Shown: positions 1-9,757, counted from the stretch's first letter. The stretch: 64,000 nucleotides of DNA from CAYUAI01 sp964442745 (GCA_964442745.1 CAYUAI010000004.1:1-64000); one strand, 5' to 3'. The notes: generated from the letters alone by a model not told the origin. Numbers and translations are program-made.

Positions 1-385
1 GGTTTCTTACATACTCACGTACCGTTATCTCATCAAGTCCAACTGTACTAACACAATACCCTCTCGACCAGAAATTCTTGCCTGTAAACCCCTTTTTCAC
101 TCCAAGAAATTCTCGATGAATCTGAATAGCAGATTTTCCTTTTAAATAACCAACGACCATTGCCACACTAAATTTTGGGGGTATAGTCAACACCCGATGA
201 ATATGATCTAGCATCGCATGTCCCTCCAATATTTCAACGCCTTTCTGCCGACATCACTGCCGGAGAATTTTGCCCATTTTCTTTCTAGTTTTACCAAAGA
301 GTACTTTTTTCCTATATTTTGGTACTATTACTATGTGGTACTTGCATTCCCATTTCACATGAGCTGAACTTTGCCATTCTTTCAT
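1..385 (-). pseudogene. tnpA: IS200-family TnpA transposase, interrupted and cut by the window edge
   Basis: Translating the minus strand from the ATG at 385 gives a protein that follows the IS200/IS605 Y1 transposase pattern (SSAHVKWECKYHIVIVPKYR, then CRQKGVEILEGHAM). The HUH metal-binding motif is DHIH, and the catalytic-tyrosine region EYVRN lies at the window edge. An in-frame TGA at 254-256 (codon 44) interrupts it, and the family PDH triplet reads LDH. The product is single-strand DNA transposase that normally acts on subterminal hairpins at the IS ends. With the internal stop it is probably inactive unless TGA is read through. The 3' part lies outside the window. Confidence 0.85.
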
Positions 386-389
386 GTAT

Positions 390-427
390 TACTCCTGAGT
401 GGAGCCCCTAGGCTTTCCTCAGGAGTA
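390..427 (-). promoter_or_regulatory. Hairpin hiding the transposase ribosome binding site
   Basis: Perfect 10-bp arms TACTCCTGAG (390-399) and CTCAGGAGTA (418-427), with an inner AGCC/GGCT pairing. On the minus strand the arm contains the AGGAG of the tnpA ribosome binding site, five bases before its ATG. In IS200 elements such a structure is known to repress transposase translation; here the same layout is seen directly. Confidence 0.75.
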
Positions 428-464
428 TTCTTACACGATGTAACGGCAGAGCCTTTTCAAGTCT

Positions 465-481
465 CACCGGCAAAGCCGGTG
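465..481. repeat. IS200 left-end subterminal hairpin
   Basis: CACCGGC-AAA-GCCGGTG, a 7-bp stem with a 3-nt loop, lies upstream of tnpA on the transposase strand. Short subterminal hairpins are the recognition sites of IS200/IS605 transposases. The IS boundary is probably just beyond it, near 485-490, directly before the acylase gene. Confidence 0.6.
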
Positions 482-505
482 GTTTACCTCAAAGTCGAAT
501 TAATA

Positions 506-3127
506 ATGAAAAGCCTTTTAATGGTAGCACTCGCTTATTTCACATTAACACTCATCACCAACAGCGCTGTTGTCTTAGCCACTGATACACCCACCATGAA
601 TACATCGATTATGTCGCCATCGAATGGAGTACTCAGTGCAAAAATTCGCCGCACACCTTATGGTATACCACATATCAAAGCCAACGACCTTGAAAGCCTG
701 GGATTTGGTAGCGCTTATGCGCAAGCACAAGACCATCTTTGCATTCTCGCCGATGGCTTTATTAAAGCAAACAGTGAACGATCAAAGTATTTTGGACCTC
801 ATCAGGCGATTGATTTTAGTACGGGTCAAATTATCGAGCAAGACAACAAAAACTTAATCAGTGACTTTGCTTATAAAGCCTTGCGCATTAGCACATTGGC
901 AAAAAAAAAATACCCTCAGTACAGTCAAGCATCGAAAGCACTCATCGAAGGATTTACCGCCGGGTATAATCAATTTCTTGCCGATGCAAAGATGGGCATC
1001 GTCACACCACCAGCCCCTTGTGCCGGACAAGCCTGGTTAAAACCAATTACCGCTATTGATATCGTCACCTATATTTTTTCTATCCAATTATTACCCGGTG
1101 CGGGTAATTTTTTAGACTTGATTTTTTTCGCCAATCCCAACAATGACGACAACTATCTGCCACGCCCTTTAACAACAATCGACAGTCATGAATATACCAT
1201 CATCAATTGGCTCAACATCCTTCAGAATAAGTTAAAAAAAGCCGCACGACATATCGTTGTAACAAAACCTAATTTTCATGAATTAGCTTCGAATGGCTGG
1301 GGATTGGGCAAACAAATGACGGAGAATGGCAAAGGTATGTTATTAGCTAATCCGCATTTCCCGCATACCGGAAATTTACGATTTTGGCAATCTCACATTA
1401 CCATTCCTAATGTACTGGATACCATGGGGGGGTCATTAGTCGGCATGCCAGGTATCATTAATATTGGTTTCAATAAAAATATTGCCTGGACGCATACCTT
1501 TTCACAAGCTGAACATTTAATTGTTTATCGATTGGAACTCAACCAAAATAACCGCAAACAATATTTGGTCAATGGTGAAATAAAACCTATTTTCAAAAAA
1601 ACCTACATCATCAAAGTCAACAATGGTAATGGCATCACATCACTGGCTAAAGATATTTATTACACCGAGTTCGGACCGATGATTGAAACACCGGCCAATT
1701 TAAATTTTTTAAACTGGGACGACACTCAAGCTTTCACTCTGCAAGATGTTAATCTGGCCAATCTAGACACCATCGATCATTGGCTAGCCATCAACATGGC
1801 GAAAAATTTAACTGAATTCAAACAAGCGAATAAAGACTATGACGGACTTATTTTTAACAACACCCTCTACGCAGACCAAGCGGGCAACAGCTTCTATATT
1901 GATGACTCGCCGGTGCCAGGACTCTCTGAGGCCGCCAGTCAAGTTTTAGCCACATCACCTGAGTTACAACAAATAAGAAAACAAGCCGGATTTACCATTT
2001 TACCGGGTAATACCCGCTTCTTTGCTTTTAATCGTCCGTTACCTTATGATCAGGTACCCAAATTGGAACGACAAGATTTTGTGCAAAATTCCAATGAATC
2101 CTATTGGGCCACCAATCCTGCCCAATTATTAACGGGGTTTTCTCCTTTGTACGGCGCAACACATAGCGAATTATCCTTGCGTGCCCGGATGGGATTAAAA
2201 CTGCTTCGCGATGCCAGCGGTAACGATCAAAAATTTTCACTCACAGAACTCGAAACCGCACTCCTTTCCAATCGCAGCTATTTAAGTGAATTAATCTTTG
2301 ATGAGCTAATCGCTCAGTGCCTCTCCCAAGGCAATGAACCGGTGATCATCAATGATACCCTGAAAATCGAAATCGATGAAGGCTGTCATGCACTTCAGCA
2401 ATGGGATCGACGACAAAATAATCACAGTATTGCTGGCCATTTGTTTCGTGAATTTGCCTACCAATTTAGTCGCCAAAAACATTTAACAATGGCTTTTGAT
2501 GCACGAGACCCGGCGAATACACCACACACATTAAGCACCGATGGCAGCGCATTGCAAGCATTAGCCATTGCCATCGCTAATGTCAACCAGACAGGCTGGC
2601 CATTAGATGCCAGACTGGGGGAAATACAATTTATGGAAAAAAGCTTGCCTGATGGTTCACCCAGCGGTCTACGGCTAGCCTGGTCAGGGGCCAGCAATCA
2701 AACCGGCGGATTTAATGTTTATGCCAATAACAAACAAAAACTCGATGACACATTACTGCCTCAGCATCAATACCCTGTCGCCACCGATGTGCTCACCCAA
2801 CAGCCATTGCGCTCCGGTTTAGGAAAACATGGATACCATGTGCGTTATGGGTCGAGCTGGATGATGGTTGTCAGTTTTACGAAAAATGGTCCCATTGCCC
2901 GTGGATTATTAACCTACTCGCAATCGAATGATGCCTTTTCCGAACACTACAATGATCAATCATCGCTTTATTCCACAGAAAAACGTCTTCGCCCTTTGTT
3001 ATTTAACGAGCAAGATATCGTTGCTCAACAGATCTCTAGCCTAACCCTAAAACAACGCAAACCCATGAAAAGTCGTTTACTTAATATCGATTGGCTTTAT
3101 CCATACATACAGAGTAAATATCGTTAA
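506..3127 (+). CDS. Periplasmic penicillin-amidase-family acylase (Ntn hydrolase)
   Basis: Family members hydrolyse amide-linked acyl groups (beta-lactams, aculeacin, acyl-homoserine lactones) and mature by self-cleavage into two chains. From the ATG at 506 the protein has 873 residues, with a signal peptide ending near LATD (about residue 26). RRTPYGIPHIKA and the SAYAQAQDH block are typical of the alpha chain. The expected cleavage site precedes Ser262 in ELASNGWGLGK, which would become the N-terminal nucleophile of the beta chain; LLANPHFP follows as expected. The frame is open upstream to 371, but that part is IS200 DNA, so 506 is preferred. No good ribosome binding site is visible there. 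Substrate cannot be told from sequence; lactone quenching is possible but unproven. Confidence 0.85.
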   Translation: MKSLLMVALAYFTLTLITNSAVVLATDTPTMNTSIMSPSNGVLSAKIRRTPYGIPHIKANDLESLGFGSAYAQAQDHLCILADGFIKANSERSKYFGPHQAIDFSTGQIIEQDNKNLISDFAYKALRISTLAKKKYPQYSQASKALIEGFTAGYNQFLADAKMGIVTPPAPCAGQAWLKPITAIDIVTYIFSIQLLPGAGNFLDLIFFANPNNDDNYLPRPLTTIDSHEYTIINWLNILQNKLKKAARHIVVTKPNFHELASNGWGLGKQMTENGKGMLLANPHFPHTGNLRFWQSHITIPNVLDTMGGSLVGMPGIINIGFNKNIAWTHTFSQAEHLIVYRLELNQNNRKQYLVNGEIKPIFKKTYIIKVNNGNGITSLAKDIYYTEFGPMIETPANLNFLNWDDTQAFTLQDVNLANLDTIDHWLAINMAKNLTEFKQANKDYDGLIFNNTLYADQAGNSFYIDDSPVPGLSEAASQVLATSPELQQIRKQAGFTILPGNTRFFAFNRPLPYDQVPKLERQDFVQNSNESYWATNPAQLLTGFSPLYGATHSELSLRARMGLKLLRDASGNDQKFSLTELETALLSNRSYLSELIFDELIAQCLSQGNEPVIINDTLKIEIDEGCHALQQWDRRQNNHSIAGHLFREFAYQFSRQKHLTMAFDARDPANTPHTLSTDGSALQALAIAIANVNQTGWPLDARLGEIQFMEKSLPDGSPSGLRLAWSGASNQTGGFNVYANNKQKLDDTLLPQHQYPVATDVLTQQPLRSGLGKHGYHVRYGSSWMMVVSFTKNGPIARGLLTYSQSNDAFSEHYNDQSSLYSTEKRLRPLLFNEQDIVAQQISSLTLKQRKPMKSRLLNIDWLYPYIQSKYR

Positions 3128-3150
3128 CCAAAAATCTACGATAATTTTAT

Positions 3151-3270
3151 AGTTTAAACTGCTTTCAGAGGAAAAATTATTTTATGCCGTTTTTTACAAG
3201 AAAAATCATTAAAAAATATCGCTTCCTCTTCTTTTATCCATGTCGTGTAGATTAAGCGTAGCGAATCCAC
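3151..3270 (+). repeat. Dispersed ~120-bp repeat, copy A
   Basis: Starts AGTTTAAACTGCTTTCAGAG and ends in the REP-like half-site ATTAAGCGTAGCGAATCCAC. A second copy lies in opposite orientation at 16851-16972, with roughly 90% identity by eye over the shared length, including the run ATCATTAAAAAATATCGCTT. No coding frame is apparent. It fills most of the gap between the acylase gene and the ydbL-like gene. Confidence 0.8.
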
Positions 3271-3373
3271 TCTATTAGGGTGAGTCTAGATGCCAGACTC
3301 GCCTATTTTTTAAGAAATGAACCAAGAACAAAGCCAGTGAATATCAATAGGCGGTTATATTTTAACTGAAAAG

Positions 3374-3982
3374 TTATGACTGCTTAACCCATTGTCCATC
3401 TTCCAACTGCACCGAAACACCCGGTAGCGCTTGTTCTCGATTAAGTTTACCAAAAATTTTTTGAATTTTTGCCAAATCATTTTTTCTGAAATTTTCATTC
3501 AGGTCAATCACACGCTCCATCATACGTATTCGATCCTGATTCACTTGTTTAATAATCGAATCAAATTCGGCCCGTTGATAATTAAGTGCTAATTCGCGTA
3601 CCGCTTCCGGCAAGCGATCCGGAGCTTGCCAGAAAACTGACAACAATCCCGTGTTATTTTCTCCGATCCAACCAATTTGCTTAAATACATCGAGATCATC
3701 CGCGTGAAAAGCTAAACGCTGCATGGCTAGCATGGCATTTTTATGATCTTGGCTACGGATTAATGGTGGACGCAATTTACCCGAGGAATCCACGGCTCTC
3801 ACCGAGGCTAAACGCAGCAACTCGCTATCCAGCGCATGATAGGTGCCTAACACCTGGTTCTCTAACGCGGTTCTTTCACTCACCACATCCACATTGACTT
3901 TGGCGACGGTACAAGCCGCTAACGCAAAAAAACAAATAATTACTAACATTTGATATCGCATAATAAATATCTTCAGATTCAT
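3374..3982 (-). CDS. YdbL-like (DUF1318) lipoprotein
   Basis: 202 residues with a lipoprotein signal peptide (lipobox LAAC, about residues 21-24) and a C-terminal region resembling YdbL/DUF1318, with N-Q-D-R, a KIFGKLNREQALPG stretch and a terminal QWV. Its ATG overlaps the stop of the upstream gene by four bases (ATGA, 3979-3982), so translation is probably coupled. In E. coli ydbL follows ydbH and ynbE, and YdbH is implicated in phospholipid traffic between the envelope membranes. Here the protein is about twice the length of E. coli YdbL and carries its own lipid anchor. No separate ynbE is seen. Confidence 0.7.
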   Translation of the reverse strand: MNLKIFIMRYQMLVIICFFALAACTVAKVNVDVVSERTALENQVLGTYHALDSELLRLASVRAVDSSGKLRPPLIRSQDHKNAMLAMQRLAFHADDLDVFKQIGWIGENNTGLLSVFWQAPDRLPEAVRELALNYQRAEFDSIIKQVNQDRIRMMERVIDLNENFRKNDLAKIQKIFGKLNREQALPGVSVQLEDGQWVKQS

Positions 3983-6900
3983 TGAAATGTGATACGGTTA
4001 TTGTTATCCAGCAAAACCGTCACCGCCGATAAGGTATCCATATAGTCCCGCAAATCCCCAAAGGGCTGAATAATTTCACTCCAATCCATGGGTAAACTGG
4101 TCAAATCTAGCCTTTCCAATGGTGGTAGATCGATACTGACATTCACTAAATCAAGCGCACCATACAAACTTAGCAAACCATTTTTTACCACAATGCTCAG
4201 CCATTTCGGCTTCCCTGATTTTAATAATTTACGCTGTTCAATGATGGCCTCATTGTTCTCATTAGGGTCTAAAACAAATAACAAACGTTCCATCGTTTGC
4301 GCACCAATATGTGTTATTTTGATATTCAGTTCAATATTATTCAACCAATAAATGGTATCATCCTCCAGCGGAAAATGTGCTTCAATCAAACCGCTCACTT
4401 CAGTATCAATATCTGCTTGCTGAGAAGCCACCGGCAGCAAGTTTTGAATGTCCACACCCGAAAAAGAAAATTTTGCGCTAACAAAATAATGTGCGGATTT
4501 TTTTAATATCTTTACATTACCCAATAAGCTGCCACCAAGCAACCCTAACTCAATGTTCTCCAATGAAGGCAGATTATTCTCTAATAATAGACTGAGCTGC
4601 GGATATGTGACATTCATCGGTAATGGCGGCGCACCATATAAATACAAGTCACGCATTTTTACATTAGGTGGCTTTAGATTCGACACAACCGACCGACTTA
4701 ACGACGTGGAGTAAGTCATTAATGGTGAAAAGTTCAAGACGGATTGGGATAACAGAAAAGATGGCTCAGCCAACTGATTAGCGGCCTCCCCCAATTTCAA
4801 TTGATAACTTTTGTGTAGATGCATATCTGTTGCCAAGTGGGAAATTTCGAACTGCCTTGGCATCGCCATACTGAAATCATCGGTCTTCCACCAGATATCT
4901 GCCGCCACCTCTTGGTTCGCATTCAGTTGTAATTGCGTCCCGAGATGAGTTAAACCTGTCAAGTTAAATTGATCGGTTGCATACTTGTTATCTTGCTCCA
5001 CCAAAACACTCACATTCAGCAGCCCCTGCATCCACCGCAACCCGCTAAGTAGTGGTTGTTGCAAACCCTCGTTTAGCACATTCGAAAGACCGGATAACGA
5101 AAGATTCAAGTTTTGCGTCACCGCCAATGGTTGCAAATTCAGCTGTTGATTTAACATCAGCTCATTTAAGTTTTTTTGCGATAGCGAGAGTGTTAATGAC
5201 GCATCAAAATCCGGCGGCAAATAACCCTGAGTATAAGACGTTGTCATATCCTGTAGACGCCAATCAACTTGCAAATCCAACTCAGATAAACCGTTACGCA
5301 CCATGACCGAAAATAATTGTGGCGCCTGAAACTGACCAATCGCAATCGCACCATCAGGCATGAACTTAATGTCGGCTAAGCCATCCTGCAAAGTCACCTG
5401 CAATTGTAACTGTTTCACAAACGCCGTGGCCTCCCGCAAACGATCAGGAGTCTGACTGATATTGGCTATTTGCGAGATCTGAAAAGCACTCGGGCGCTGC
5501 CCTTGAAAGTGCCAATCGGCGGCTAAATTACCGCTCAACTTGTCAACTTTGACCGATTTTACCACCGCCATCCACGGCCGGATCTGTTGTAAATCAACAA
5601 AGAGCTGACCCCGATGCTCAATAGACTGATAGCCACTGGCCTGTACCGTCGATTGGACGGATAAGCGCAGCCTATCGGCCAGCTTAACTTCAAGCTGTTG
5701 GTCGTATACGTTAAAATCAAACGGGTCCAATGTTAATACATCCAGACGTCCAATTTTTGCATCCACCGAGAGTGTCTGGAGGTGGTTTTCCTGAAAACGC
5801 AATGTCTCTGCTGTCACGTTAAACTCAGGCAGTTTCACCATGGAGATTGGCTGCGAGATATATTCGACAGTGAATGCCCCTGCCATCCCTGTTAAGCTCA
5901 AGTCAGGGAGCAAATGGATAGCCTTGATCGTGATTTTTGGTGTCAACAAAGCCTGCATATCCCAACCCAATAACGCTTGCTGATTCTGTTGTAATTGCTT
6001 GACAGAGAGCTGCATCGGCACCTGTAATTGATGCAGTTCCAAAGACGTCTCACCGCTCAGCCGCAATGTATCAAGACTCAGATCGGCATCCAACCGGAGC
6101 TGATCAATGCCCTGCTTAGCAAGTACCACGGGGTCTGATGACAGTTGCAGTGTTAGCTGGCTTAGCGATAGTTTGTCTTGTCCTTGGTAATCAAGCCCAG
6201 CCAAGCTGACATTGCCACTCAACAGATGCAGAGAGTAAGGCAATTCATCCCGTAGTTTTACTTGCAGACCCGTCATGCTAAAAACAAAGTCACGTATCAC
6301 AAGGTTATCCTTAGCCATACTAACGTGTCCCGACGGTATCACCACCGATAAAGCCTGGGCACTGATCTCTCCATCAGAAAAATTGTCAGATAAATTTACG
6401 TTGAGTTGTTTTACGGTCAATTTTGCATCGTCAAGCGCTAACAAAAAATCAGGAGGCATCGGAACAACGGCTGAGGACAAAAGCGGCTTTACCGTTTCAT
6501 AGATTTCACTCAAGTCGAATGACATATCTATGTTTGCATGAAGCTGTTGATTCCCTGTTGAAAAATCAGTCATCTGCATCTGCCATTGTGCGGTACTGTT
6601 ATCCCCAAGGCTAAACAGACCCTGATCAACCGCCAACCGCTGTTTGGTGATGTTTAGTGTGCCATTATTTTTGAGTGATAACGCCGGCCCTATCATTGCC
6701 TGATCAAACCATTCATGGTGCTGTGCCGATAGCTCATTCACCGATAAATGGCTAAAAAATTGAATATCCTCAGACAAAACATTGCGTAATTTCACCTCAA
6801 GTGCGATATTAGCCGTCGCCTTGACGGCCTGCAAGGGTTCGATAATCGTGGCCATCGGTGGTAACAATTGCGCTACGTCGATGAGCAATCGAGAATCAAC

Positions 6901-7728
6901 CTGCGCCTGCGGCATGGCGACTTTGAGCTGCCAATCCACCCCTGGCAATCGTACCTCAAGCTGCGCAATTATTTGCTCAATGGATAAGGTTCGATGGCTA
7001 AAAAGCTGGCTGATTTCTGCCTGCAGTGTCACACGTTCAAATGGTTGTCCGTTAATACTCGGGGTCATCCCATAAGCCAACTGTATCGGCAATCCAGCCA
7101 GATCGGGTGCATTAACAACGAATGAGATATCTGTTAATGCAATATCTTGCTGATTGGCCTCATCCAACACATAAAAATTAACATCAGCAATAACCACGTT
7201 TAATTGAATGTCCATGGGTAAAGACAAGGGTGAGCTATCGGGTGACCGAGTGGCTTCAGGTGCCGTTGAATCGGCCATTAAATCATCAATATTCAACGAG
7301 CCATCCACCCGGCGTATTAATTGAAGGTCCATCCCGTGTAATTGCACACTGACATTTAATTTACCAACCAACAAATCACGGTAGTGAATAATCAAGTCAA
7401 GCTGATGTAATTCAGCAAACGGTGAAGCACCCACCGCCGATTGATCATAAATCCGCAAACCCGCCACCTGAAACCCTTGCCACCAAGACCCATTGATGGC
7501 ATCAATGACGACTCGGCGTTTAAGTTGGGTGGCGATCGCTGACTGCAGCGAAATACGTATCCCATCAATGGATAAGAGACTTGGCAAACTCACGACGATC
7601 ACGATGACCAACAAAAATACCACCATAAGTGCCATGAAACACCCACGTATGATATTCATCATCCAAGAGCGTTGTTGCTTTGATGTTAACAGCACTTGTT
7701 CTTTCAGAATCTGCCCCTTAGGAATCAA
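3979..7728 (-). CDS. AsmA/YdbH-like inner-membrane-anchored envelope protein
   Basis: 1249 residues: one N-terminal transmembrane segment (about residues 28-52, VVFLLVIVIVVSLPSLL), then a very long periplasmic region of alternating hydrophobic beta-strands typical of AsmA-like bridge proteins. The motif after the anchor (RRVVIDAINGSWWQGFQVAGLRI) is the usual AsmA/TamB-type start. The C-terminal part and the coupled DUF1318 lipoprotein gene point to the YdbH branch. It is longer than E. coli YdbH (about 880). Such proteins are thought to carry phospholipids across the periplasm. The first codon is TTG at 7728 without a clear ribosome binding site; ATG at 7662, just before the membrane segment, is an alternative. 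Confidence 0.75.
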   Translation of the reverse strand: MIPKGQILKEQVLLTSKQQRSWMMNIIRGCFMALMVVFLLVIVIVVSLPSLLSIDGIRISLQSAIATQLKRRVVIDAINGSWWQGFQVAGLRIYDQSAVGASPFAELHQLDLIIHYRDLLVGKLNVSVQLHGMDLQLIRRVDGSLNIDDLMADSTAPEATRSPDSSPLSLPMDIQLNVVIADVNFYVLDEANQQDIALTDISFVVNAPDLAGLPIQLAYGMTPSINGQPFERVTLQAEISQLFSHRTLSIEQIIAQLEVRLPGVDWQLKVAMPQAQVDSRLLIDVAQLLPPMATIIEPLQAVKATANIALEVKLRNVLSEDIQFFSHLSVNELSAQHHEWFDQAMIGPALSLKNNGTLNITKQRLAVDQGLFSLGDNSTAQWQMQMTDFSTGNQQLHANIDMSFDLSEIYETVKPLLSSAVVPMPPDFLLALDDAKLTVKQLNVNLSDNFSDGEISAQALSVVIPSGHVSMAKDNLVIRDFVFSMTGLQVKLRDELPYSLHLLSGNVSLAGLDYQGQDKLSLSQLTLQLSSDPVVLAKQGIDQLRLDADLSLDTLRLSGETSLELHQLQVPMQLSVKQLQQNQQALLGWDMQALLTPKITIKAIHLLPDLSLTGMAGAFTVEYISQPISMVKLPEFNVTAETLRFQENHLQTLSVDAKIGRLDVLTLDPFDFNVYDQQLEVKLADRLRLSVQSTVQASGYQSIEHRGQLFVDLQQIRPWMAVVKSVKVDKLSGNLAADWHFQGQRPSAFQISQIANISQTPDRLREATAFVKQLQLQVTLQDGLADIKFMPDGAIAIGQFQAPQLFSVMVRNGLSELDLQVDWRLQDMTTSYTQGYLPPDFDASLTLSLSQKNLNELMLNQQLNLQPLAVTQNLNLSLSGLSNVLNEGLQQPLLSGLRWMQGLLNVSVLVEQDNKYATDQFNLTGLTHLGTQLQLNANQEVAADIWWKTDDFSMAMPRQFEISHLATDMHLHKSYQLKLGEAANQLAEPSFLLSQSVLNFSPLMTYSTSLSRSVVSNLKPPNVKMRDLYLYGAPPLPMNVTYPQLSLLLENNLPSLENIELGLLGGSLLGNVKILKKSAHYFVSAKFSFSGVDIQNLLPVASQQADIDTEVSGLIEAHFPLEDDTIYWLNNIELNIKITHIGAQTMERLLFVLDPNENNEAIIEQRKLLKSGKPKWLSIVVKNGLLSLYGALDLVNVSIDLPPLERLDLTSLPMDWSEIIQPFGDLRDYMDTLSAVTVLLDNNNRITFQ

Positions 7729-7889
7729 AATGATAGGCTTTTAACGTCAATCAATGTACCACATCATGAAAACGAGCAAAAAACAGCCGACCCTATCGTA
7801 GGAATAATTTTTTGACGCGAAATATTAGCTATATTTACGTATACTAGAATAATCGTTATTCGCAAAAAACTTAACTCGGCAAAAACGGC

Positions 7890-8381
7890 ATGGACGACAT
7901 CAGCCTCAAATTTCTACAAAGCGCTCCAATTTTTGGTGGAATAGACGATAAAACCCTCAATTTTATCGTCGCCTCTTCACCGGTGATATCGATCAACCAA
8001 GCGGATTATTTTTTTCGGGAAAACGATCTTGCCGATTGCATGTATGTTTTACAACAAGGCAAAGTAGAAATACTAAAAACCTGGCGTAATAAAGCGCGCC
8101 ATCTTAGCTATTTGTATTCAGGCGATTGTTTTGGAGAAATGGCGCTCATTGATTTTTCGCCACGCAGTGCTTCCGTACGTGCCGTAGATGATTGCCTAGC
8201 TTTACAGTTATCCACTCGTTGTATTGATGAAATACATAATATCAATATAAAACAATTCGCCATTTTGCAAATGAACATGGGAAGAGAAGTCAGCCGACGA
8301 CTTCGTAAAGTCGATGAGCAATTATTCCGCGCGAAAATGGAAGAAAAACTAGTAAAAAAGATCATTTTTCATTCCGTATAA
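7890..8381 (+). CDS. Single-domain cyclic-nucleotide-binding (CRP-like) protein
   Basis: 163 residues forming one cNMP-binding beta-roll followed by a C-terminal helix. The phosphate-binding cassette is visible as GDCFGEMALIDFSPRSASVRA-like sequence at about residues 84-104, keeping the Gly-Glu and Arg-Ser-Ala pattern expected for nucleotide binding. No DNA-binding helix-turn-helix follows, so it is not a classical CRP regulator and probably acts through protein contacts. It stands alone, divergent from the ydbH-like gene. Ligand (cAMP or c-di-GMP) is unknown. Confidence 0.8.
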   Translation: MDDISLKFLQSAPIFGGIDDKTLNFIVASSPVISINQADYFFRENDLADCMYVLQQGKVEILKTWRNKARHLSYLYSGDCFGEMALIDFSPRSASVRAVDDCLALQLSTRCIDEIHNINIKQFAILQMNMGREVSRRLRKVDEQLFRAKMEEKLVKKIIFHSV

Positions 8382-8653
8382 CGATAACAACGCCCACTGT
8401 CCCTGAAATTTTCACGCACAAATTATCGACAGAAAAATAATTGACTAACGATATCAAAATTCTCATAATCAAGCACTCTGGTGGCCGTTAAATGGCGACA
8501 TGCTTGCAACAGCCCCGTTTAGTCATAACGAACCTATATGCCATACGAACCTCTCCATACCATATATTGTCCGAGAGCTAGTCACTGACGCTGCATGAAT
8601 GAGCACACACATAGGTTAAAATACACAAACACGTTTAAGGAAGAGGAATTTTC

Positions 8654-8839
8654 ATGCATATCGTTATCGCTCTCATTGGAGTAGCCATCATCGTTACCGG
8701 GCTCGTCTTAGCCTTTAGCGGTTCGATTGTTATCGCTATCCCTGTCCTGGTTATTGGCGCTGCCACATTAGCCTCACAAGCACCTGAGGCTGTTGAAGTG
8801 CTCAAAGATTCACGCGAGAAAAGTGGCCCTATTCATTAG
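8654..8839 (+). CDS. Small two-helix membrane protein, function unknown
   Basis: 61 residues with two hydrophobic stretches (about 3-22 and 25-42), then a charged tail ending in DSREKSGPIH. A purine-rich ribosome binding site (AAGGAAGAGGA) lies about seven bases before the ATG, which supports a real gene. No family recognised. A stem-loop at 8895-8924 follows its stop. Confidence 0.6.
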   Translation: MHIVIALIGVAIIVTGLVLAFSGSIVIAIPVLVIGAATLASQAPEAVEVLKDSREKSGPIH

Positions 8840-8894
8840 GCATAGGAATACGCTACGCATCACCCACACCGCTGGACGATGTGCAGATTGAATT

Positions 8895-8924
8895 ATAGCT
8901 TTTCAGATCACTCTGAGAAGCTAT
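8895..8924. terminator. Stem-loop between convergent genes
   Basis: 13-bp arms ATAGCTTTTCAGA and TCTGAGAAGCTAT (one G-U pair), four-base loop. It lies between the convergent small membrane protein gene and the endonuclease-family gene. It lacks a clear T-run, so terminator function is inferred. The adjoining TATACCCGTAGCG (8922-8934) matches 13 bases of the REPIN ends at 15164 and 15324. Confidence 0.5.
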
Positions 8925-8953
8925 ACCCGTAGCGCTATGAATTTAACCGACAA

Positions 8954-9757
8954 TTAGGCAACTAAGGAGATCGCTTGAGGAACGATCAAGTCCATACTGA
9001 TAGGCAAATGATCAGAAAAAGGGAAATTCAAAACTCGGACATTGCAAACATCAAAAGAAGGCGAGATCAAAATATGATCCAGCTTTTTTGTTGGGCGCCA
9101 ACTGGGAAATGTTTTAAGCTCACGGGCAGGCGATATTAAACCCGTTTTCGCTAACAAAACCGCCATCTCCACACTATGCGGTTGGCAGTTCATGTCGCCC
9201 ATGACAATCACATGCTCATATTCCCTAACAATTTCACTCACATAATCAAGTTGCTGCCGCCGAGCACGCTGGCCAAGCGCTAAATGCAATAATACCACCA
9301 CCAACGTATTATTTTGGTCACCATAATGCACCTCAATGGCGCCTCGCCCCGGTAAGCCACCCGGTAGCTTGTGCTCTTCAACTTTACTAGGAACATATTT
9401 ACTCAGCAAACCATTACTATGCTTGGCAAATTGGCCAATTCTGCGATTGGTTTGAAAATGCCAATGGGCAAAATTCGCTCTTCCCGCTAAATATTCTGTT
9501 TGATTAACAAACTCACTGCGTAAACTACCCGCATCTACCTCCTGTAAACCCACAATATCTGCTCCCTGTAATAAGCTCGCAATTTGGTCCAAATTTTTTA
9601 AATGATTAGAGTGAGGTAACAAATGTTTCCAGCTATGAAGCAAATAGTGATGAGGTCGGGTCGAGGCGATACCCACCTGTATGTTGTAACTAATCAATCG
9701 AAGCCGCGTACCACTCAAATGCAATGGCATTGAATTCATGGGTTGTAATTTTTGCAT
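8954..9757 (-). CDS. Endonuclease/exonuclease/phosphatase (EEP) family protein
   Basis: 267 residues carrying the EEP catalytic motifs in order: LRLISYNIQVG, VGLQEVD (metal-binding Glu), VVVLLHLALG, VIVMGDMNC, KLDHILIS and FSDHLPISMDL. Members cut phosphodiester bonds in nucleic acids, lipids or phosphoinositides; this short single-domain form resembles bacterial proteins of unassigned substrate. No signal peptide is evident, so it is probably cytoplasmic. It is monocistronic and faces an 800-base non-coding stretch upstream. Confidence 0.85.
   Translation of the reverse strand: MQKLQPMNSMPLHLSGTRLRLISYNIQVGIASTRPHHYLLHSWKHLLPHSNHLKNLDQIASLLQGADIVGLQEVDAGSLRSEFVNQTEYLAGRANFAHWHFQTNRRIGQFAKHSNGLLSKYVPSKVEEHKLPGGLPGRGAIEVHYGDQNNTLVVVLLHLALGQRARRQQLDYVSEIVREYEHVIVMGDMNCQPHSVEMAVLLAKTGLISPARELKTFPSWRPTKKLDHILISPSFDVCNVRVLNFPFSDHLPISMDLIVPQAISLVA

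Noticed and set aside
371..505. Upstream extension of the acylase frame (135 bases, start at 371)
   Set aside because: This part lies inside the IS200 end, including its hairpins; a normal signal peptide begins at the ATG 506.
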